Shown here piece after piece: positions 14,931 to 23,494 of a stretch of 41,338 nt of DNA. The notes under the pieces were generated by a model. The model ran no database searches. It saw only the letters and a list, made by a program, of their open reading frames with translations, and was not told where the DNA came from. The first letter of the stretch is position 1. Every line of letters begins with the position of its first letter. The stretch lies in assembly GCA_030041275.1 (NCBI GenBank), contig JASHOE010000209.1:1-41338 (forward strand), in the 5' to 3' direction. Source of the DNA: Streptosporangiaceae bacterium (GTDB lineage: Bacteria > Actinomycetota > Actinomycetes > Streptosporangiales > Streptosporangiaceae). The position numbers were made by a program, and so were the translations under genes.

Positions 14931-16274
14931 ATGTCCGTCGCCTCACGTCTGCTCACCGACATAACGCCGCTGCGGGAGTCTCCGCAGTTCCGCAGGCTGT
15001 GGGCCGGAACGACGCTGTCCGCGATCGGCAGCGCGTTCACCAGCTTCGCCGTTCCGCTGCAGGTCTACGACATCACCAGGTCCTCATTCGCGGTCGGCGC
15101 ACTCGGCGTCGCCATGCTCGTGCCCACGCTCACCATCGGCCTGTTCGGCGGATCGCTGGCTGACGCAGTGGACCGGCGCACTGTGGTCCTGCTTACCACC
15201 TGCGGCCAGGCGGCGGTGTCCGCGGCACTCGCGGCCCAGGCGGTGGCGGCAATCTCGTCCGTCTGGCTGCTCTACGTCTTGGTCGCCGTTTCCTCCGCGC
15301 TATCAGCCATCAACCAGCCAGCCCGGCGCACGTTTGTACCGAACCTCCTGCCGGCCGGTCAGCTCGCCGCCGGCCTGGCGCTCAACCGGGTCAGCTTCCA
15401 GGTCATGCTCATCGCCGGCCCGGCCCTTGCCGGAGTCATCACCGCCGCGTTCGGCGGCCACTTGCAGGCCTGCTACATCCTCGACGCAGTCAGCTTCGCG
15501 GCCTCCTTCTACGGCGTGGCCCGGCTGCCGGCGATGCCCCCTCGGCCCGGCGCCGCCAGGCCAGGTCCCCGCGCGATCGCGCAAGGCCTCGGTTTCCTGC
15601 GCCGCAGCCCGGTCGTGGCCGGCGCCTTTCTGGCCGACCTGAACGCCACTGTCTTCGGCCTGCCCCTCGCGCTTTTCCCGGCCATCAACGCCGAGCGATT
15701 CGGCGGGGATCCCACGACGCTCGGCTTGTTCCTGACTGCAATCGGGGTGGGCGGCCTGGTCAGCGCGGCGCTCACCGGACCGCTTGGCCACCTCTCCCGC
15801 CAGGGCACGGTCATGCTGTGCGCGGTCGCGATCTGGGGTGCGGCGTTCGCCGGGTTCGCGCTAGCACGCACCCTGTGGCTGGTGCTCGGCCTGCTGGCCG
15901 TGGCCGGCGCCGCGGACACCTTCACCGTCGTGCTGCGCGGGACGATCGTCCAGGCCATCACCACCGACGAGTTCCGCGGCCGCCTCACGGCCGCCGAGTA
16001 TGTCATCGGGGCGGCGGGTGACTCGCTCGGCCGGCTGGAGTCCGGCGCCGTCGGCTCGCTCACCTCCCCGACGATCGGGGCCCTGTCCGGCGGCCTGGCT
16101 ACCGTCGTGCTGGCCGGCGTCATCGCCGTGACGCTGCCCGCCTTCACCCGGTACCGGGCCGGTGAGGCGAGCGTGGCCGTGGGCGCGGCAGCTGACCAGG
16201 TCGGATCCCCCACCGGGGAGGGAACGGAGCCGACTATCCCCCAGCCTGCGGACGCAGCGCCGCAGGAGTCCTGA
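14931..16274 (+). CDS. MFS exporter (EntS/MFS_3 type)
   Basis: 447 residues, about 12 membrane helices. The start ATG 14931 has AAGG upstream. N-terminal SPQFRRLWAGTTLSAIGSAFT, the loop 2-3 motif GGSLADAVDRRTVVL, and NQPARRTFVPNLLP are typical of the enterobactin-exporter-like group of the major facilitator superfamily, proton-driven drug or metabolite efflux pumps. The C-terminal 45 residues are a polar tail. Pairing with a MarR regulator suggests inducible efflux of a toxic or signalling compound; the substrate is unknown. Confidence 0.93.
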   Translation: MSVASRLLTDITPLRESPQFRRLWAGTTLSAIGSAFTSFAVPLQVYDITRSSFAVGALGVAMLVPTLTIGLFGGSLADAVDRRTVVLLTTCGQAAVSAALAAQAVAAISSVWLLYVLVAVSSALSAINQPARRTFVPNLLPAGQLAAGLALNRVSFQVMLIAGPALAGVITAAFGGHLQACYILDAVSFAASFYGVARLPAMPPRPGAARPGPRAIAQGLGFLRRSPVVAGAFLADLNATVFGLPLALFPAINAERFGGDPTTLGLFLTAIGVGGLVSAALTGPLGHLSRQGTVMLCAVAIWGAAFAGFALARTLWLVLGLLAVAGAADTFTVVLRGTIVQAITTDEFRGRLTAAEYVIGAAGDSLGRLESGAVGSLTSPTIGALSGGLATVVLAGVIAVTLPAFTRYRAGEASVAVGAAADQVGSPTGEGTEPTIPQPADAAPQES

Positions 16275-16285
16275 CTACCAGCCGC

Positions 16286-16307
16286 CGAGAGCCCGATCCG
16301 TCTCTCG
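16286..16307 (+). terminator. Candidate short terminator after MFS gene
   Basis: CGAGAG / CTCTCG with a 10-nt loop, starting 12 nt after the MFS stop codon. The stem is only 6 bp, so this is a modest call. Confidence 0.3.
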
Positions 16308-16406
16308 CGCTCATGCGCGGAGCCGACTGTGGCCACCTGGTAGCGATGACCGTCTCGGGAAAAGCCTGCCGTCGGAAAGCCGCTTGGCCTCGCGCCCCGG
16401 ATCAGG

Positions 16407-16412
16407 TAGTCA
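16407..16412 (+). promoter_or_regulatory. Possible leaderless -10 element
   Basis: TAGTCA ends 7 nt before ATG 16420; it departs from TAnnnT in the last base. Confidence 0.35.
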
Positions 16413-16419
16413 TGGCCAT

Positions 16420-17259
16420 ATGGCCACCGAGGTTGCGCGGTACTGGCAGCACGCCGCCGTCGACGGAGTAGACCTGCTCCGCGCGCGGTTCGTGACACAC
16501 CGGTACGGACGGCACGCGCACGAAACCTACACGTTCGGACTGATCGAAGCCGGCGTGGAGGAGTTCGACTACGGCAGCACGCTGCAGCGGGCCGGGCCGG
16601 GCGGCGTTGCGCTCCTGAACCCCGACGTTGTCCACACCGGCCAGGCCGCGACGCCATCCGGCTGGACTTACCGGGTGCTCTACCCGGAGGTCAGCGTCGT
16701 CACGAGCGTTGCCGCGGAACTCGGCTGGCGCCGGGGCACCCCGTGGTTCCCGGACACGGTGCTGTACGACCCAGCCACGGCCGCGCTGCTCCGGCAGGCC
16801 CACCAGGCTGCCGAGCATGGCGACCGGCTCGCCTCCTCAACCCTGCTGACGGCGGCGCTGACTCGGCTGCTGCGGGCGCACTCTGCGGCCCCGCCGGGCG
16901 CCGGAAGCGTGGCCCCGAGCCGGTCGCCGGCGAGCGTGCGGGCGGTGCGCGACCTGCTGCCGCAGCGGCTCGCGGACCCGCCGAGCCTCGCAGAGCTGGC
17001 CACGATGACGGGACTCAGCCAGTTCGCGTTGCTGCGGGCCTTCCGCCGGGAGACTGGCATGCCACCGCACGCGTACCTGAACCAGCTGCGAGTGCGGCAC
17101 GCTCGGCGGCTGCTGGACCGCGGGCTCGCACCCGCCGAGGTCGCGGCGCAGATCGGCTTCGCCGACCAGGCGCACCTGACCCGGCACTTCAAACGGGTGG
17201 TCGGTGTCCCCCCAGCGGCCTACCAGCGCGAACGCCTGACGTTGCGACCGGCCAGCTGA
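16420..17259 (+). CDS. AraC-family regulator
   Basis: 279 residues. N-terminal cupin-like sensor (HAHETYTFGLIEAGVEEFDYG, GPGGVALLNPDVVHTG, residues about 27-75) and C-terminal AraC double helix-turn-helix (SLAELATMTGLSQFALLRAFRRETGMPPHAYLN then AEVAAQIGFADQAHLTRHFKRVVGVPPAAY, given in part) with the usual Pro-x-x-Tyr end. ATG 16420 is used because the sensor domain begins there; no Shine-Dalgarno sequence is close, but TAGTCA is 7 nt upstream, so it may be leaderless. It lies 54 nt before azlC on the same strand. AraC regulators next to AzlC are common, and control of the exporter is the likely job. Confidence 0.92.
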   Translation: MATEVARYWQHAAVDGVDLLRARFVTHRYGRHAHETYTFGLIEAGVEEFDYGSTLQRAGPGGVALLNPDVVHTGQAATPSGWTYRVLYPEVSVVTSVAAELGWRRGTPWFPDTVLYDPATAALLRQAHQAAEHGDRLASSTLLTAALTRLLRAHSAAPPGAGSVAPSRSPASVRAVRDLLPQRLADPPSLAELATMTGLSQFALLRAFRRETGMPPHAYLNQLRVRHARRLLDRGLAPAEVAAQIGFADQAHLTRHFKRVVGVPPAAYQRERLTLRPAS

Positions 17260-17300
17260 GCACGGGCAAGAACGTTCAAGACCCGACGGGCTGGTCCCCG

Positions 17301-17306
17301 TACCGT
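17301..17306 (+). promoter_or_regulatory. -10 element of a leaderless promoter
   Basis: TACCGT ends 7 nt before ATG 17314, in the gap between the AraC gene and azlC. Confidence 0.55.
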
Positions 17307-17313
17307 CGCAGTC

Positions 17314-18108
17314 ATGCCGACGCAGACCGTCGCCGAGGCTCAAGCCCGCCCGGCTCGCCCCGTCAGGGATGGCGTCGGCCTGGGCTTGGCTGTCGGCGTG
17401 TCCGGGGTGGCGTTCGGCGCCGCGGCGGTCAGCTCCGGCCTGACCGCGTGGCAAGCCTCTGCTCTGAGCCTGCTGGCGTTCACCGGGGCCTCACAGTTCG
17501 CGCTCGCCGGTGTCGTCGCGGCTGGCGGCAGTCTGCTGGCCGGCACGGCGGGCGCGATCCTGCTCGGCAGCCGTAACACTCTGTATGGTCTGCGGCTGGC
17601 GGACGTGCTCCGGCCGCGTGGCCCGCGCCGGCTGCTCGCCGCGCTCGGTGTCATCGACGAGACCACGGCGATGACGCTGGCACAGGCCGATCCGGTATCG
17701 GGCCGCAAGGCGTTCACGGCCACGTTCGGCATGCTGTACCTGACGTGGAACGTCGCCACGCTGGCCGGAGCAATCGGCGCCGGGCGAGTGGGCTCACCAC
17801 AGGCGTTCGGCCTCGACGTGGTGGGGCCGGCCGCATTTCTCGCGCTCATCTACCCGCGGCTGCGGGCAGGCCGGACTGAGCGGGTGGTCGCGCTGGGCGG
17901 CGCCGGGATCGCGCTCGCGACCACGGCGGTGCTCCCCGTCGGAGTACCGGTCATCCTGGCCGCTGTCGCGGCGCTGGCGGGCGCGCTGGCGAGTCCCACC
18001 GCCTCCGGCACGGCAGCTACCCACGCGGCAGCTACCCACGCGGCAGATAGCGACACGGCGGACAGCGACACGGCGGACAGCGACACGGCGGCCGGGAGTT
18101 TGCCGTGA
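17314..18108 (+). CDS. azlC: AzlC-family branched-chain amino acid exporter, large subunit
   Basis: 264 residues. Seen: GVGLGLAVGVSGVAFGAAAVSSGL, the family signature LLAFTGASQFALAG (about 50-63), GSRNTLYGLRLADVL (88-102), and VIDETTAMTLAQ (115-126). Five or six membrane helices. With AzlD it forms a two-subunit exporter (BrnFE/AzlCD) for leucine, isoleucine, valine or methionine. The last 35 residues are an unusual low-complexity tail of THAA and DTADS repeats, probably cytoplasmic. The stop overlaps the azlD start in GTGA, so translation is coupled. Confidence 0.93.
   Translation: MPTQTVAEAQARPARPVRDGVGLGLAVGVSGVAFGAAAVSSGLTAWQASALSLLAFTGASQFALAGVVAAGGSLLAGTAGAILLGSRNTLYGLRLADVLRPRGPRRLLAALGVIDETTAMTLAQADPVSGRKAFTATFGMLYLTWNVATLAGAIGAGRVGSPQAFGLDVVGPAAFLALIYPRLRAGRTERVVALGGAGIALATTAVLPVGVPVILAAVAALAGALASPTASGTAATHAAATHAADSDTADSDTADSDTAAGSLP
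18010..18093 (+). repeat. In-frame 15-bp tandem repeats in the azlC tail
   Basis: Two units encode A-A-T-H-A and three encode D-T-A-D-S, at near-identical DNA level. They extend the C-terminus of AzlC by a polar, acidic tail. Confidence 0.85.
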
Positions 18109-18422
18109 CGGCGACATGGATAGCGGTGCTCGCCACGGCGGCCGGGTGCTACAGCCTCAAGCTAGCCGGGCTGACAGTGCCGCAGCGGCTGCTCGCCGGC
18201 CCGCGGGTACGCAGGTTCGCCGAACTCGTCCCGGTGGCGTTGCTGGCGGCGCTGTCTGCGGTGCAGTCGGCGACCAGCGGCCATGCGATCGACCTGGACC
18301 CGGCCCGGTTCGCCGGTCTCGGCGCTGCCTTCATCGCGCTGCTGCTGCGAGCCCCGTTCCTGGTCGTGATCGTGGCTGCGGCCGGCATCGCAGCCGCATT
18401 GCGCGCCGCCGGCGTCTCCTGA
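18105..18422 (+). CDS. azlD: AzlD-family exporter, small subunit
   Basis: 105 residues, GTG start overlapping the azlC stop by 4 nt. Three to four hydrophobic helices, with the typical YSLKLAGLTVPQRLL and FAELVPVALLAALSA segments of AzlD/BrnE. It partners AzlC in branched-chain amino acid efflux in the plasma membrane. Confidence 0.92.
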   Translation: MTATWIAVLATAAGCYSLKLAGLTVPQRLLAGPRVRRFAELVPVALLAALSAVQSATSGHAIDLDPARFAGLGAAFIALLLRAPFLVVIVAAAGIAAALRAAGVS

Positions 18423-18434
18423 TAGCGGACCGGG

Positions 18435-18440
18435 TATGGT
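18435..18440 (+). promoter_or_regulatory. -10 element of a leaderless promoter
   Basis: TATGGT ends 7 nt before ATG 18448. It also contains the ATG that opens the longer frame at 18436, which argues for the downstream start. Confidence 0.6.
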
Positions 18441-18447
18441 CGCCGTC

Positions 18448-18891
18448 ATGGCGATCGCTATCGAGGAACTTCGCGAGGTCACAGACGATGTGGTTGAGGC
18501 GTTCGCCCGGCTGGTCCCGCAGCTCTCGACCTCCGCGAGCCCCGTGGACGCGACCGCGCTCCGCGAGATCGTGGCGTCACCTGCGGTCACGGTGCTGCTC
18601 GCTCGCAGCGGCGACGCAATCATCGGCTCGCTGAGCCTGGTCGTCTTCCGTATCCCCACCGGCACGCGCGCCTGGATCGAGGACGTGGTCGTCGACGCCG
18701 CCGCCGGCCGGCAGGGCACCGGCAGCGCGCTCGTCCGCGAGGCGGTCAACCGGGCGATGAAAGCCGGAGCTCGCTCTGTCGACCTGACTACACGGCCGGC
18801 CCGGGTGGCGGCCGGAAACCTCTACGAGCGGGCGGGTTTCGTCCAGCGGGACACCCGGGTCTACCGCTACTCCCCCGCCGCGGCGAGCTAA
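18448..18891 (+). CDS. GNAT-family N-acetyltransferase
   Basis: 147 residues. GNAT fold: VTVLLARSGDAIIGSLSLVVF (beta strands 2-3), AWIEDVVVDAAAGRQGTGSALVREAV with the acetyl-CoA loop R-Q-G-T-G-S-A, then SVDLTTRPARVAAGNLYERAGFVQR, the usual C-terminal half. It transfers an acetyl group from acetyl-CoA to an unknown amine. ATG 18448 is favoured over 18436 by the -10 box between them. It is convergent with the DUF937 gene across a strong shared hairpin. Confidence 0.92.
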   Translation: MAIAIEELREVTDDVVEAFARLVPQLSTSASPVDATALREIVASPAVTVLLARSGDAIIGSLSLVVFRIPTGTRAWIEDVVVDAAAGRQGTGSALVREAVNRAMKAGARSVDLTTRPARVAAGNLYERAGFVQRDTRVYRYSPAAAS

Positions 18892-19072
18892 TCAGCTGGT
18901 TCTGCCGTGGCTGGCCGGTCGTGAGCGTCCACCGAGACGCCTGCGAGGCTGCCTGGAAGTTCAGCCCGATGGGTGGCCCGTTGCTACTGTCCGAGCGGTA
19001 GTAACGAGGCACCCATGCACCGGCGTCATGGTCCTTGGGGACCATCCATGCCGCGCCGCGAGGTGCCGAGTC

Positions 19073-19102
19073 CGGCCGGACCCGTTCCGTCTGGTCCGGC
19101 CG
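19073..19102. terminator. Bidirectional hairpin terminator
   Basis: CGGCCGGACC (19073-19082) and its exact complement (19093-19102) enclose a 10-nt loop, between the convergent GNAT and DUF937 genes. A second, smaller hairpin, ATGGTCC-ttgg-GGACCAT, lies at 19028-19045. Confidence 0.75.
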
Positions 19103-19127
19103 CGGCCCGGCGCGTGGCGCGTGGAAG

Positions 19128-19526
19128 TCAGAGCTTCAGCATCCGCTTCACCGACTCCATGCCCTTGCTGAACGGATCGTTCGGCGGCGCGGGCATCTGC
19201 CCTTCCGGCGTTGCCTGATCCACCATGTGCGGCAGCGCTTGCGCCACGTGATCGGAGGTCTCCTCCGGTGTCATCCCGGCCTGCTTGGCCATCGAGTTGA
19301 TCTGGCCAGGGTCCATGGCCTGCTGCACCTGACTGCCGCTGACCGGCTGATTGTCGCCGTGCCCGACCCAGGACTGAACCTGCTGTCCGAGCCCGGAGCT
19401 GGCAAGCTTCGAGGTCAGCCCCTGCAGTCCTCCGCTGGAGCTGACGAGCTTCTGCAGCGAGGCAACGCCGCCGTCGCTGCCTTGCTTGCCGCCGAGCTTG
19501 GCAGTGATCTGATCCATGGTGCCCAT
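19128..19526 (-). CDS. YidB/DUF937-like protein
   Basis: 132 residues from ATG 19526 with GGGGGAG 5 nt upstream. Gly/Ser-rich N-terminal half (GGVASLQKLVSSSGGLQGLTSKL, SSGLGQQVQSWVGHGDNQPV) and a helical second half (INSMAKQAGMTPEETSDHVAQALPHMVDQATPEG) match the YidB/DUF937 family. Small soluble protein, no signal peptide; biological role not established. Confidence 0.88.
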   Translation of the reverse strand: MGTMDQITAKLGGKQGSDGGVASLQKLVSSSGGLQGLTSKLASSGLGQQVQSWVGHGDNQPVSGSQVQQAMDPGQINSMAKQAGMTPEETSDHVAQALPHMVDQATPEGQMPAPPNDPFSKGMESVKRMLKL

Positions 19527-19722
19527 GTCCGCTCCCCCCGGTATTGCCGCGGATCACCCGAATCCGCACGCAGCTGGGTGGCCGCGGCACTTGGTGTCGC
19601 TCCGGATGATCCGAAGCCCCCGCAGCTAGTGGTCGGTGATTCACCCGACCCGCTGCAGGCTGGCGTAACTGACCCTAGACAGCAGGAATTCTTCCCCCGC
19701 CGCATGGAGGTAACCGGCCTCC

Positions 19723-20934
19723 CTAGCCGCCCAGCTCAGCCACGCCCGCGAGCAGCCTGTCTACGTCAGCTGCGTTGTTGTAGTGCACCAATCCGGCCCG
19801 CACCGCAGCGCCGGCGTCCCGGATGCCCAGCACGCCGGTGACCTCCCAGGCGTAGTTATCGCCGTTCCAGACGTTGATCTTCCGGCGGGCCAGGTGCGCG
19901 GCGACCTGCGCGGGTGGGTAGCTGTCGACATTGAAGTACGCCGTCGGCGCCCTTCTGGCGGCGCGCCCGTACAGCCGGACGTGCGGCATGCTCTCCAGGC
20001 CGGCCAGCAGGACCGCGAACAGTTCCTGCTCGTACTGCTGCACCGCGGCCATGGATGCGAGCACGCGCGCTCGCAGTCCGGCGACGCTCGCGTCCGTGGC
20101 GAGGCCGGCCAGGTGCTCCACCGCGGCGGTAACTCCCGCGAGGCTTGCAAACGGCGGCGTGCCGAGCTCGAACCGCTCGGGTACGGAGTCCGGCGACGGC
20201 ATGAGTTTGTCGGGGCGGATCCGCTCCAGCAGCGCCGGTGCGCCGACGACGGCGGCGACATGCGGACCCGACCACTTATAGGCGCTGGTGGCGTACAGGT
20301 CCGCGCCGAGCCCGCCTACGTCTGTGGGTACGTGCGGCGTCGCGTGCACGCCGTCGACGTAGCTGAGTGCGCCGGCCGCGCGCGCCAGTGTGGTGATGGC
20401 GGCCACGTCCGGACGCGTCCCGAGGACATTGCTCGCTGCCGTGACGGCGACCAGTCTCGTTCGCTCGTTGATGAGGCCCGAGTACTGGTCAGCGGGAAGC
20501 TCACCGGTATCCGAATCCACCTCGGCCCACCGCACCGTTGCACCCGCGTGCTCGGCCGCTTGCACCCACGGTCGCACGTTCGCGTCATGGTCAAGCCGGG
20601 ACACAACCACCTCGTCGCCCGGTCTCCAGTCGCGTCCGAGCGCGTGCGCGAACCGGTAGGTCAGCGCCGTCATGCTCGGGCCGAGGACCACGCCGTCGGG
20701 CTCGCCGCCGGTCAGTGCAGCTACGGCTGCCCGGCAGTGCGCAGTGATCTGCTCCGCGCGGTCACTAGCCGGGAACGCACCGCCAGTGTTGCCGATGCCC
20801 GTTGCCTGCGCCGCGCTGATCGCGTTGATAACGGCCAGGGGAACCTGAGTGCCGGCGGCACCGTCCAGGTACGCATAACCGTCGGCGAGCGCCGGGTAGC
20901 CGGCCCTGACAGCCTGAACGTCGAGCTTCGCCAC
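19723..20934 (-). CDS. Cysteine desulfurase-like class V aminotransferase
   Basis: 403 residues from GTG 20934 with AAGGGA 8 nt upstream. PLP enzyme, fold type I: YAYLDGAAGTQVP (20-32), LDHDANVRPW (114-123), SYVDGVHATPHVPTDV (191-206; PLP-ring Asp194), and the Schiff-base lysine in ATSAYKWSGPH (Lys220). Best match is the 'cysteine desulfurase-like' group (TIGR01976), close to SufS/CsdA but not part of the Suf operon. No suf genes are adjacent. It may desulfurate cysteine or a related thiol, or act on another amino acid. The mRNA leader could hide its ribosome binding site in a hairpin. A DinB/maleylpyruvate-isomerase-like gene lies 38 nt upstream on the same strand. Confidence 0.9.
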   Translation of the reverse strand: MAKLDVQAVRAGYPALADGYAYLDGAAGTQVPLAVINAISAAQATGIGNTGGAFPASDRAEQITAHCRAAVAALTGGEPDGVVLGPSMTALTYRFAHALGRDWRPGDEVVVSRLDHDANVRPWVQAAEHAGATVRWAEVDSDTGELPADQYSGLINERTRLVAVTAASNVLGTRPDVAAITTLARAAGALSYVDGVHATPHVPTDVGGLGADLYATSAYKWSGPHVAAVVGAPALLERIRPDKLMPSPDSVPERFELGTPPFASLAGVTAAVEHLAGLATDASVAGLRARVLASMAAVQQYEQELFAVLLAGLESMPHVRLYGRAARRAPTAYFNVDSYPPAQVAAHLARRKINVWNGDNYAWEVTGVLGIRDAGAAVRAGLVHYNNAADVDRLLAGVAELGG

Positions 20935-20940
20935 GGGTTA

Positions 20941-20978
20941 TCCCTTCCTGCGCCGCAGGGAAGGATGACCTGTCATCC
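20941..20978 (-). promoter_or_regulatory. Two adjacent hairpins in the leader of the desulfurase-like gene
   Basis: Reading leftward, the perfect 16-bp inverted repeat GGATGAC-AG-GTCATCC (20963-20978) overlaps the previous gene's stop codon. It is followed by CCTTCC...GGAAGG (20943-20964), whose second arm contains the AAGGGA Shine-Dalgarno sequence. The two share 2 bp. Either can act as a weak terminator or as control of translation. Confidence 0.45.
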
Positions 20979-21725
20979 CCTCCTGCGCGGTAGCGGACGC
21001 GCGGTCCACCGGACCGGGGACCGCCAGCCTAGCGGTCTGGCCGTTCCGGCTCCGCCGCCCCGCCCGGAGGCTGCCAGCACAGCCTGCCAGGGGTCGGCGC
21101 GCCGCCCGTGCCAGGCGGCCAGTCGCCCGTGCCGCGCTGGCAGCGGCAGGTACGGCATCCCCGCGAGCCACCCCGTGAGGACCGCTTCTGGATCTGCGGC
21201 GCGGTACTCGGCCCCCAGCGCGACGGCCAGGTCAAAGGCGTGCAGGTGCCACTCCGCGCAGGCTGCTCCCGCCATGCCACCGACCGTCACCACGGTGTCT
21301 CGGTACTGGTGGTGCGGAAGATCCCATACCGATCCCAGCCGGGTGGCGTATCGACGCGCTGATGCCGCAAAGGCCGCGATGTGCTCGTCCGGCGGGGCGT
21401 CAGGCAGCGCGGCCAGCTCGGCGGCGTTCTGCCGGGCGAGCTTGCGAGCCAGTGAGTCCGGGTGCGCGCCGGTAGCCATCAGCCGGGCGTACCGGCTCAT
21501 CGGAGCTTCGTCCAGATACTCGTGCAAGTCGTCCGCAACGCAGCGGAGGTGCGCCGCCAGCTCGAAGGCACGCCACTCAGGGCACAGCGTCTGGGCACCC
21601 CAGCTCGCCGGATCGAACCGCGCAGCCAGCTGACAGATCGCCGCGACACCGGAGTCATAGGCGGCTAACAGCGGCGCAGGCTCTGGTAGCGCCGCGGGCC
21701 GGTGCTGGGAATGGGTTCGCTCCAC
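20973..21725 (-). CDS. DinB/maleylpyruvate isomerase-family protein
   Basis: 250 residues from GTG 21725, with GGAGGG 6 nt upstream; the frame is open to 21983 but without coding character. Four-helix-bundle family of mycothiol-dependent enzymes: LCPEWRAFELAAHLRCVADDLHEYL (residues about 46-70, metal-binding His) and CAEWHLHAFDLAVALG (about 165-180, Glu/His ligands). Expected to bind a divalent metal and to use mycothiol as cofactor in a transfer or isomerisation. The C-terminus is basic and of low complexity. It is co-oriented with the desulfurase-like gene; a shared role in thiol chemistry is an inference. Confidence 0.82.
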   Translation of the reverse strand: MERTHSQHRPAALPEPAPLLAAYDSGVAAICQLAARFDPASWGAQTLCPEWRAFELAAHLRCVADDLHEYLDEAPMSRYARLMATGAHPDSLARKLARQNAAELAALPDAPPDEHIAAFAASARRYATRLGSVWDLPHHQYRDTVVTVGGMAGAACAEWHLHAFDLAVALGAEYRAADPEAVLTGWLAGMPYLPLPARHGRLAAWHGRRADPWQAVLAASGRGGGAGTARPLGWRSPVRWTARPLPRRRG

Positions 21726-21985
21726 GAGCCGCCCTCCAGCTGACTCTGGGCACGAGCGCGCGCCGTCTGGCCAGAGTGCCAGAGTTACCCCGACTTTGCC
21801 ACCTGTTGGTCCGCGTGCCGGAAGGCAACGAGCAACCGTCAGCGCGGTTGCTGCATCAGGTACAGCACGCGACAATGCGCCGCCTGGTCGCCCGCCCGAC
21901 ACATCCGAATGATGCCGGGGATTCCGGGTAGCGGACCGGAGCTCAAGCCCACGACGTGGGTAATCGCAGGACCTAGGGGACATCG

Positions 21986-23494
21986 ATGGTTGCTCGCACC
22001 GAGAGTGGTCAGGGAATCCGCAGCCTGATACCGGCGCGGATCGACAGGCTTCCCTGGTCCAGGTTCCACACCCGCATGGTCATAGCGCTCGGTGTGGCGT
22101 GGATCCTGGACGGGCTGGAGATCACGATCGCCAGCAACGTAGGGCCGACGCTCACGCAAAAGTCTGCGTTGCACATGTCGGCGAGCGGGGTGGCGGACAT
22201 CGCCACGTGGTAACTGATCGGCGAAGTCATCGGTGCGCTGATCTTCGGCCAACTGTCCGACAAGCTCGGCCGGCGCAATCTGTTCATGGTCACTCTCGGC
22301 GTCTACCTCATCGGTAGCGGCCTCACCGCGGCAACCCCCGCGGGCGGCAAATGGTTCGTCTACCTCTACGCCACTCGGGTCATCGCTGGCATGGGCATCG
22401 GGGGCGAGTACGCGGCGATCAACTCGGCGATCGACGAGATGATCCCCGCCAGGTATCGCGGTCGAGTGGACCTGGCGGTCAATGGCACCTACTGGGCTGG
22501 CGCGTTCATCGGCACCATCGTGACGCTGTTCCTGCTCAACAACCTGGCGCCCGACACCGGCTGGCGGATCGCCTTTGTCGTCGGGCCTGTGCTGGCCCTC
22601 ATCATCCTCTACGTGCGGCGGAGCCTGCCGGAGAGTCCGCGCTGGCAGATCATGCACGGCCGCGAACAGGCGGCCGAGGCATCCATTGGCCAGATCGAGA
22701 GCGACGTCAGCAAGACCACGGGTGACCTTCCGCCGGTGCCCGAGGAGCAGACAATCGAGATCACGCCCACCGAGAAAATCGGGTATCTCCCGCTGCTCCG
22801 CGTGCTCTTCGCGCGCTATCCGAGCCGATCGATCCTCGGTGCCGCGCTGATGATCACTCAGTCTTTCCTGTACAACGCGATCTTCTTCACCTATCCGCTC
22901 GTCTTGGAGTTCTTCTTCCACGTCAGCCCGAAGAGCACGGGCTACTACTTCCTGGCCTTCGCGGCGGGGAACCTCGCCGGGCCGCTGGTCCTCGGGCGGC
23001 TCTTTGACACGGTAGGCCGCCGCAAGATGATCTCCTCGACCTACCTGATCGCCGGAATCCTGCTGGTCATCACGGCGCAAATGTTCAAGAGCGGCCTGCT
23101 CAGCGCGACCACGCAGACGCTCTGCTGGGCGGTGATCTTCTTCTTCGCCTCAGCGGGCGCGAGCGCCGGATACCTGACCGTCAGCGAGGTGTTCCCGCTC
23201 GAGGTCCGGGCGAAGGCCATTGCGGTCTTCTTCGCCATCGCGCAGTGCTTCGGCTTCCTCGGCACGCACCTCTATGGCCATCTGATAGGTACCGGCAAGG
23301 ACCCAGGCTCACTCTACGTCGGCTACATGATCGGCGCGGGCGCGATGATCCTTGGCGGCCTTGTCGCCGCGTTCCTCGGGGTCGCCGCCGAGGGCAAGCC
23401 ACTGGAGGACGTTGCCAGGCCGCTGTCGGTCATCGGCAAGCCCGCCGAAGCGATCTTCCGGACTGGCGGCGGGACGGGACGGACCGCCGGCTAG
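21986..23494 (+). pseudogene. MFS metabolite transporter interrupted by an in-frame TAA
   Basis: ATG 21986 has AGGGGA 5 nt upstream. The frame encodes a 12-helix sugar/metabolite MFS transporter: RMVIALGVAWILDGLEITIAS (helix 1), then TAA at codon 76 (22211-22213), then in the same frame LIGEVIGALIFGQLSDKLGRRNL (loop 2-3 motif), RVIAGMGIGGEYAAI, and RSLPESPRWQ. Homologues have a tyrosine at the stop (DIATWYLIGE), so one base change of TAC or TAT to TAA explains it. The rest, to 23494, is intact. It is either a very recent null mutation, a sequence error, or far less likely a readthrough. It is divergent from the DinB-like gene. Confidence 0.9.

Noticed and set aside
22214..22285. Programmed stop-codon readthrough in the MFS gene
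   Set aside because: TAA followed by CTG is not a known readthrough context, and no downstream stimulatory structure is evident.
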